From: an uncultured Propionibacteriaceae bacterium
Lineage (GTDB): Bacteria > Actinomycetota > Actinomycetes > Propionibacteriales > Propionibacteriaceae
NCBI GenBank assembly: GCA_938012815.1
Contig: CALLVV010000101.1
Coordinates: forward strand, 1-19,234
Reading direction: 5' to 3'
Length of the DNA stretch: 19,234 nt
Shown here piece by piece: positions 15,581 through 19,234 of this stretch. Every line of letters begins with the position of its first letter. The first letter of the stretch is position 1. Below the pieces are notes generated by a model. It was not told where the DNA came from. It did not search any database and was given only the letters and a program-made list of their open reading frames with translations. The position numbers were made by a program, and so were the translations under genes.

Positions 15581-15632
15581 GATGGTTTCAACACGACCCA
15601 TTCGCTGACGCTCGCGGGTCGGCTCAACCAGC
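15581..15632 (-). repeat. Dispersed intergenic repeat, copy A
   Basis: Read on the minus strand this 52-base element starts GCTGGTTGAGCCGACCCGCG and ends GTTGAAACCATC. By direct comparison it matches the copy at 17460-17511 at 46 of 52 positions without gaps. It fills most of the 72 bases between the two convergent stops. Confidence 0.8.
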
Positions 15633-15639
15633 GGGGAAC

Positions 15640-16719
15640 TCATTCCGTGAGGAACGGCCAGGCCCGGAAGGCCTTCTCGAAACCTGATTCCGCCCGGGGC
15701 GACAGGCCCTCGAAGCAGGTCAGCTCCAGGCGTCGCCTGCCGGGGGTTCCGGCCCGTTTCCACAGCCCCACCACGCGACCTCCCAGCACGGCGCTGCGTT
15801 TGAACATCCCGTTGTTGCCGGGGACGAGTTTCGGGTGGTCGCATTCGGTGAGGGCGAACAGGCGGTCCTGGTAGCCGAGGATGAACTCGTCGAAGCCCGG
15901 CAGCAGGAGTGGCCGCGACGCCGACCGCCCGGCAGCGGCGACCTCATCGGCCAGCTCTGTCCGCTGGTAGCGGGGTTCGTCGCCGGGCAGTTCCTCGAAG
16001 CGTTCCCGGATCAGCGCGAACGCCCGCCGGGCAGCGCCGAGGGGAAGTTTGCTCCACCAGGAGAAGTCGCGCAGCGTCGCTGGGCCGCGGCTGCTCAGGT
16101 AGCGGTCGAGCAGTTCGGCGCAGGCGGCGTCACGGTCGCCGTTGAAACGCTCCTCCAGCCCGGTGCCGGCGGGCAGCCACGTCCTCGTGAGGGCGAGGTG
16201 CTGGTCGCCGTCGACGACCGGCCCGTAGCAGAGCATTCCGGTGGCGATGTGCTGGAAGGTCATGTGGTAGTTCGCGCCCTGCACCCCCGACAACCCGGCC
16301 TCAGCCCAGTGCGCATGCAGCTCCGCGCGGGACCTCGGCCCGTCGGCCAGCAGCTCGGATGCGATCTCGGCGGAGCGTTCGAGATGCCCCTCCCCCATCC
16401 CGCGGCCCTTGAGGATGCGCGCCGACTCCCGCAGCGGCTTGTCCGCGCACAGCTGCGTGATCCACCGGGCATCGGCGGCTGCCATCAGGAAAACTGTGCC
16501 GCGCATCGGGTAGCCGCGCACGATCTCACCCCGGGCGCAGGCCTTCACGACGGCGTCGACGCCGCCGTCGCTGCGCAACGCGATCGACGCCAGCACCCCG
16601 GGCAGGTCCTGACCCTGGTGCGCGCCGAACGCGGCCGCGACCTCAGCGGGACGCTCCCAGCGGCGGGCGACGAGGCCCTGGGAGACGAGCCGGGCGCGTG
16701 CGAGTGCAGCGTCAACCAT
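15640..16719 (-). CDS. HTH_42 winged-helix protein (AlkZ/YcaQ DNA glycosylase superfamily)
   Basis: This 359-residue protein matches the HTH_42 (PF06224) superfamily, which includes the DNA glycosylases AlkZ and YcaQ that unhook crosslinks or remove alkylated bases. Landmarks in order are RARLVSQGL near the N-terminus, GAHQGQDLPGVLASIALR with the conserved QxQD segment where AlkZ carries its catalytic QΦQ/QΦD motif, RGYPMRGTVFLMAAADARWI, TLRDFSWWSKLPL, and the highly conserved LPGFDEFILGYQDR. Many actinobacterial paralogues are not shown to be glycosylases, so function is inferred only at superfamily level. It starts three bases after the stop of the SIMPL gene and is surely co-transcribed with it. 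Confidence 0.87.
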   Translation of the reverse strand: MVDAALARARLVSQGLVARRWERPAEVAAAFGAHQGQDLPGVLASIALRSDGGVDAVVKACARGEIVRGYPMRGTVFLMAAADARWITQLCADKPLRESARILKGRGMGEGHLERSAEIASELLADGPRSRAELHAHWAEAGLSGVQGANYHMTFQHIATGMLCYGPVVDGDQHLALTRTWLPAGTGLEERFNGDRDAACAELLDRYLSSRGPATLRDFSWWSKLPLGAARRAFALIRERFEELPGDEPRYQRTELADEVAAAGRSASRPLLLPGFDEFILGYQDRLFALTECDHPKLVPGNNGMFKRSAVLGGRVVGLWKRAGTPGRRRLELTCFEGLSPRAESGFEKAFRAWPFLTE

Positions 16720-16722
16720 CGT

Positions 16723-17343
16723 TCACTCAGTCCGGAACCGGCCGTGGACGCTGACCGCGCGGCGGATCTCGTCGGGTTCCACGACCCCTCCCCCACCCTC
16801 GGGCGCCGCGGCGGCCATCGCCACCGCCTCGCCGTAGGCGAGCTGCGAATCCGACCGGCGGTCGGAGAGCTCGGCGCAGATGCTCACCTCCGCGCCCGCG
16901 GCCCGGGCCATGATGTCGGCGCGGCGACGGGCCGCCCGCACGGCCTCGGTCAGCAGCTCGTCCTCCACTTTCTGCTCCGTCTCCGGAGTCAGTTTCCAGG
17001 ACGTGTGACGCACCTCCACCCCGGGGGCCGCTGCCCACCCCACCGCGAAGTCCGCGAGCGCCTGGAAGTCTCGGAAAACCAGCGTCGCCTCGGCAGAGGC
17101 CCGGTACCGCAGGGCGCCTCTGCGCTGAAGTCGCCACGTGCACACCCGCACCGGCTCCAACACCCACGAGACGACGGCCTGCGGCTGCAGCGGCGCGACG
17201 GCCTCGGAGAAACGCCTCGCCAGGTCGGAGGTGAGATCCACGACGACCTCCCGGTCGTCGCCCTCGTGTTCCAGCACCAGCCGGAGCTCCCCCAGCTCAG
17301 GCCGTACCCGCCGTTCCGCGCACCCCTCGACCAGAATCTCCAT
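16723..17343 (-). CDS. SIMPL (DUF541) domain protein
   Basis: This 206-residue protein has the SIMPL/DUF541 pattern. It opens with a short strand EILVEGCAERRVRPELGELRLVLE, has a middle region with conserved strand-helix alternation, and near the C-terminus shows AVRAARRRADIMARAAGAEV, the family's conserved helix in which residues are usually AxxxAxxxAxxLA. There is no signal peptide or membrane helix, so it is predicted cytoplasmic, unlike many SIMPL proteins of Gram-negative bacteria. The biochemical function is unknown. It appears leaderless: TAGGAT lies six bases upstream of the ATG. It leads a two-gene unit with the HTH_42 protein. Confidence 0.82.
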   Translation of the reverse strand: MEILVEGCAERRVRPELGELRLVLEHEGDDREVVVDLTSDLARRFSEAVAPLQPQAVVSWVLEPVRVCTWRLQRRGALRYRASAEATLVFRDFQALADFAVGWAAAPGVEVRHTSWKLTPETEQKVEDELLTEAVRAARRRADIMARAAGAEVSICAELSDRRSDSQLAYGEAVAMAAAAPEGGGGVVEPDEIRRAVSVHGRFRTE

Positions 17344-17349
17344 GTGCGA

Positions 17350-17355
17350 ATCCTA
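17350..17355 (-). promoter_or_regulatory. Candidate -10 hexamer of the SIMPL-HTH_42 unit
   Basis: On the minus strand TAGGAT ends six bases before the ATG at 17343, the same spacing as in front of the sixA-like gene. No ribosome binding site lies between them. Confidence 0.4.
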
Positions 17356-17458
17356 CGGGTTTGCACCGTCCCGGATACCCCGCCGAGCGATCCGCGGCGC
17401 GGGGAGGGTTTCCTCCTTGTGCACACATCTTCCTGTCACGTGGTCGCGGCGGGACAAA

Positions 17459-17608
17459 AGCTGGTTGAGCCGACCCGCGAGCGCCAGCGAGCAGGTCGAG
17501 TCGAAACCATCGTGCCCATACCCGGGAACTCGGACGGGTCAGCGGACCGGGCACCAGAGGTGGTTTCGGCACGGGCCACTCCCTCGTCGCAGCCCGGCTC
17601 AACCAGCT
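17459..17608. repeat. Inverted pair of the dispersed intergenic repeat (copies B and C)
   Basis: Copy B (17459-17511, plus orientation) and the more diverged copy C (17558-17608, minus orientation) face each other across 46 bases. The outer 14 bases, AGCTGGTTGAGCCG at 17459 and its exact complement ending 17608, pair perfectly. The inner ends share CGAAACCA. The arrangement could fold into a long stem, between the lacI-type stop and the SIMPL promoter. Confidence 0.8.
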
Positions 17609-17672
17609 CCGAGAAGACTTCCCTCCCCGTCGCGCACCTTCCCTCCCGTGTGCCAAGAGATGCGGATGCTCC

Positions 17673-18662
17673 TCACGCCTCGGGCGGTGGGGCGGTGCTG
17701 CCCCGCAGGATGAGTTCGGTGGGGATGATGATGCTCCGGCTGCCGTCGCGCACCCCGGAGGCCACCTGCTCCAGCACGAGACCCACCATTTCGCGACCGT
17801 GGCGTCTGAAGTCCTGGCGCACGGTGGTCAGTGGCGGGAAGCTGTACTCGCCGATGTCGAAGCCGTCGAAACCGACGACGGAGACGTCCCCGGGCACCCG
17901 TCTGCCCTGTTCGTGCATGGCCCGGATCAGACCGAGGGCCAGTTCGTCGTTGGCGCAGAACACGGCCGTCACCTCCGGGTCGGCGGCCAGCAGCCGGCCT
18001 GCCGCATAGCCCGCCGCCGCACTCCAGTCGCCGGGAATCGGTTCGGGGACGGGCAATCCCGCCTCCCGCAGACACCTGGCCCAGGTGGCCTTGCGGATCA
18101 GGCTCGACTGGGAATCCCCCGGTCCGCACACGTGCTGGATGGTGCGGTGCCCGAGCCCCAGGAGGTGTTCGACGGCATCACGCACCCCGCCGACCTGGTC
18201 GGCGCTGGCGGAGGGGTAGTGGTCCACGAGCGTGGAGTCCGAGACCGCCACCGGCATCGACGGCGGCAGGACGAGGTGTTCACTACCGGCCCGCCCGGCC
18301 TGCACCACGACGAGGCCGTCGATGGCCTGATGGGAGAGCCGGTAGACGGCCTGGCGCAGGTCGTCGGAGACGGGACGTTCCACCTGGACGAGGTTGACGG
18401 CGTAGTCGGCGGCGGTGGCGGCCTCCAGCACGCCCGCGGTGGTCAGGGCCTCCCCGGTGCGCTGGATCTGCTGGGTCAGCACGCCGATCGTCTTGAAGGA
18501 GCCGCGGCGCAGGGCCTGGGCAGCGCGATTGGGGGAATAACCCAGCTTGTTCATGGCCCGCAGCACCTTCTCGCGGGTTTCCGGGCGCACCTGTTCGGAC
18601 CCCGTCGCCACGCGCGAGACCGTCTGCACGGACACGCCGGCCAGACGGGCCACGTCACCCAT
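17673..18662 (-). CDS. LacI-family transcriptional repressor
   Basis: This 329-residue sugar-responsive repressor has a LacI helix-turn-helix at its very N-terminus (GDVARLAGVSVQTVSRVATGSEQVRPETREKV is the relevant stretch in order, residues 2-33) and the hinge YSPNRAAQALRRG. A periplasmic-binding-like effector domain follows, with IDGLVVV, DAVEHLLGLGHRTI and VSVVGFDGFDIGEYSFPPLTTVRQD. Start ATG 18662 is chosen over ATG 18701 because GGAGGGAG lies eight bases upstream of it and the length before the HTH is then normal for LacI; the upper ATG has no binding site. It is divergent from the beta-galactosidase gene and very likely controls it through the two TGTGAACGTYACCA sites between them. Confidence 0.92.
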   Translation of the reverse strand: MGDVARLAGVSVQTVSRVATGSEQVRPETREKVLRAMNKLGYSPNRAAQALRRGSFKTIGVLTQQIQRTGEALTTAGVLEAATAADYAVNLVQVERPVSDDLRQAVYRLSHQAIDGLVVVQAGRAGSEHLVLPPSMPVAVSDSTLVDHYPSASADQVGGVRDAVEHLLGLGHRTIQHVCGPGDSQSSLIRKATWARCLREAGLPVPEPIPGDWSAAAGYAAGRLLAADPEVTAVFCANDELALGLIRAMHEQGRRVPGDVSVVGFDGFDIGEYSFPPLTTVRQDFRRHGREMVGLVLEQVASGVRDGSRSIIIPTELILRGSTAPPPEA

Positions 18663-18747
18663 CGCTGGCGCTCCCTCCGCGCTCCGGCGTTGCCTCGGCA
18701 TGACGGGAGGCTATCAGGAGCGCACCGACGACCCCACCCATAGCTCT

Positions 18748-18761
18748 TGTGAACGTTACCA
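18748..18761. promoter_or_regulatory. LacI-type operator 1
   Basis: TGTGAACGTTACCA is an imperfect palindrome centred on AACGTT, the CG-centred form typical of LacI/GalR family operators. A near-identical site lies 92 bases downstream. This one is nearer the repressor gene and may serve autoregulation. Confidence 0.65.
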
Positions 18762-18784
18762 TAACGCCTCACTTTGTGACGCCG

Positions 18785-18798
18785 ATATCTTGAGATAT
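18785..18798. promoter_or_regulatory. AT-rich palindrome between the two LacI operators
   Basis: ATATCT-TG-AGATAT has perfect six-base arms around two bases, in DNA that is otherwise GC-rich. It could bind a second regulator or be part of the promoter (it contains TTGAGA at 18790-18795). Its role is not known. Confidence 0.4.
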
Positions 18799-18839
18799 TT
18801 CCCGTGAAACAGTGCCATGATACGGATCTTCGAGTATTG

Positions 18840-18853
18840 TGTGAACGTCACCA
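18840..18853. promoter_or_regulatory. LacI-type operator 2, at the beta-galactosidase promoter
   Basis: TGTGAACGTCACCA differs from operator 1 at one base. It overlaps the end of a candidate -10 hexamer TATTGT (18835-18840), so a bound repressor would cover the transcription start. The beta-galactosidase ATG is 59 bases downstream. Confidence 0.65.
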
Positions 18854-18912
18854 TGAGGACGTTGCACGGCTGCACGTCCCCTGTGTCCACCGACCTTCAG
18901 GGAGTCCGAACG

Positions 18913-19234
18913 ATGATCGTTCCCGGATACTTCGAGGACCTCGGAGTCCTCCACGAACACACGCTGCCGCCCCGCGCCTACTACGTGCCGGCATCCGCCC
19001 CCGCCGCCTCGACTCCATGGGAGCGGGAGACATCCGACCGTTTCCACCTGCTCAACGGTCGGTGGGCCTTCCGGTACCTGCCCAGCATCCACGACCTCAC
19101 CGAGCCCTTCTGGGAGACCCCGGACGCCGCCCCGGAGGGATTCACCATGATCCAGGTGCCCAGCACCTGGCAGCACCTCGGCTACGACCACCACCAGTAC
19201 ACCAACGTCCGCTACCCCATCCCCTTCGATCCGC
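18913..19234 (+). CDS. lacZ: GH2 beta-galactosidase, N-terminal part (truncated by window end)
   Basis: Only the first 107 codons are in the window. The frame opens at ATG 18913 with AGGGAG about ten bases upstream. It reads MIVPGYFEDLGVLHEHTLPPR, then FHLLNGRWAFRYLPS, GFTMIQVPSTWQHLGYD and YTNVRYPIPFDP. This is the jelly-roll sugar-binding domain of glycoside hydrolase family 2, with the W-x-F-x-x and VPSxWQ...YTNxxYPIPxDPP motifs of LacZ-type beta-galactosidases. The catalytic barrel lies beyond the window. The enzyme would hydrolyse beta-galactosides in the cytoplasm; exact substrate preference cannot be seen. Regulation by the divergent LacI-family repressor is likely. Confidence 0.88.
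   Translation, partial: MIVPGYFEDLGVLHEHTLPPRAYYVPASAPAASTPWERETSDRFHLLNGRWAFRYLPSIHDLTEPFWETPDAAPEGFTMIQVPSTWQHLGYDHHQYTNVRYPIPFDP

Larger units (their letters stand above)
17344..17672. other. Repeat-bearing spacer between the lacI-type gene and the SIMPL gene
   Basis: No gene is seen in these 329 bases. They contain the leaderless promoter of the SIMPL gene at the low end and an inverted pair of dispersed repeats (17459-17511 and 17558-17608). Confidence 0.5.

Noticed and set aside
15835..18009. Long open frame of more than 700 codons on the plus strand
   Set aside because: It runs antisense to the HTH_42, SIMPL and LacI genes and through the intergenic repeats. Its composition is the Arg/Pro/Gly/Ala-rich shadow expected in GC-rich DNA, while the opposite strand encodes recognised families.
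18663..18701. ATG 18701 as the start of the LacI-type repressor
   Set aside because: It lacks a ribosome binding site and adds 13 basic residues before the HTH. ATG 18662 has GGAGGGAG at the right distance and gives the usual LacI N-terminus.

Overview
The window is high-GC DNA from an actinobacterium. Evidence for this is strong GC bias at third codon positions, frequent GTG starts, several starts with a -10 hexamer but no ribosome binding site, and a Streptomyces-type PHO box. The gene set and the intergenic repeats look like Propionibacteriaceae (Arachnia/Tessaracoccus-like) to me. That genus-level placement is from memory and was not tested.

Layout. (1) Positions 1-1080 hold a decayed IS3-family insertion sequence on the minus strand, cut by the window edge. 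(2) Positions 1348-5711 (+) form a drug-exporter operon: a TetR repressor with a 20-bp palindromic operator inside its own promoter, then two translationally coupled ABC half-transporters that form an asymmetric heterodimer of the TM287/288, LmrCD or BmrCD type. (3) Positions 5995-6681 (+) encode a six-helix Pr6Pr-family membrane protein. (4) Positions 6725-10637 (-) form a probable defence block: mcrC and mcrB, the latter with an EVE/PUA-like N-terminal reader domain, then a repeat-rich spacer, then a serine dehydrogenase proteinase (SDH_sah, ClpP fold) gene broken by an in-frame TGA and a one-base insertion. (5) Positions 10862-15000 (+) hold the phosphate-uptake operon pstS-pstC-pstA-pstB behind a PHO box. 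PstA carries an unusual extracytoplasmic insertion of about 100 residues. A SixA-like phosphohistidine phosphatase follows at 15079-15567. (6) Positions 15640-17343 (-) are a two-gene unit: a SIMPL/DUF541 protein, then an HTH_42 (AlkZ/YcaQ superfamily) protein. (7) Positions 17673-19234 hold a LacI-family repressor (-) divergent from the start of a GH2 beta-galactosidase (+, truncated by the window end). Two matching operators and an AT-rich palindrome lie between them.

How it works together. Most of the window is four self-contained modules, each with a visible control site: TetR operator and exporter, PHO box and pst, LacI operators and beta-galactosidase, and the McrBC restriction pair, for which I see no promoter. 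A dispersed 52-bp intergenic repeat, present as three good copies and one weak copy, follows gene 3' ends. No tRNA, rRNA or CRISPR array was seen. The least explained stretch is 9498-10870: inverted and direct repeats next to a broken protease gene behind McrBC.
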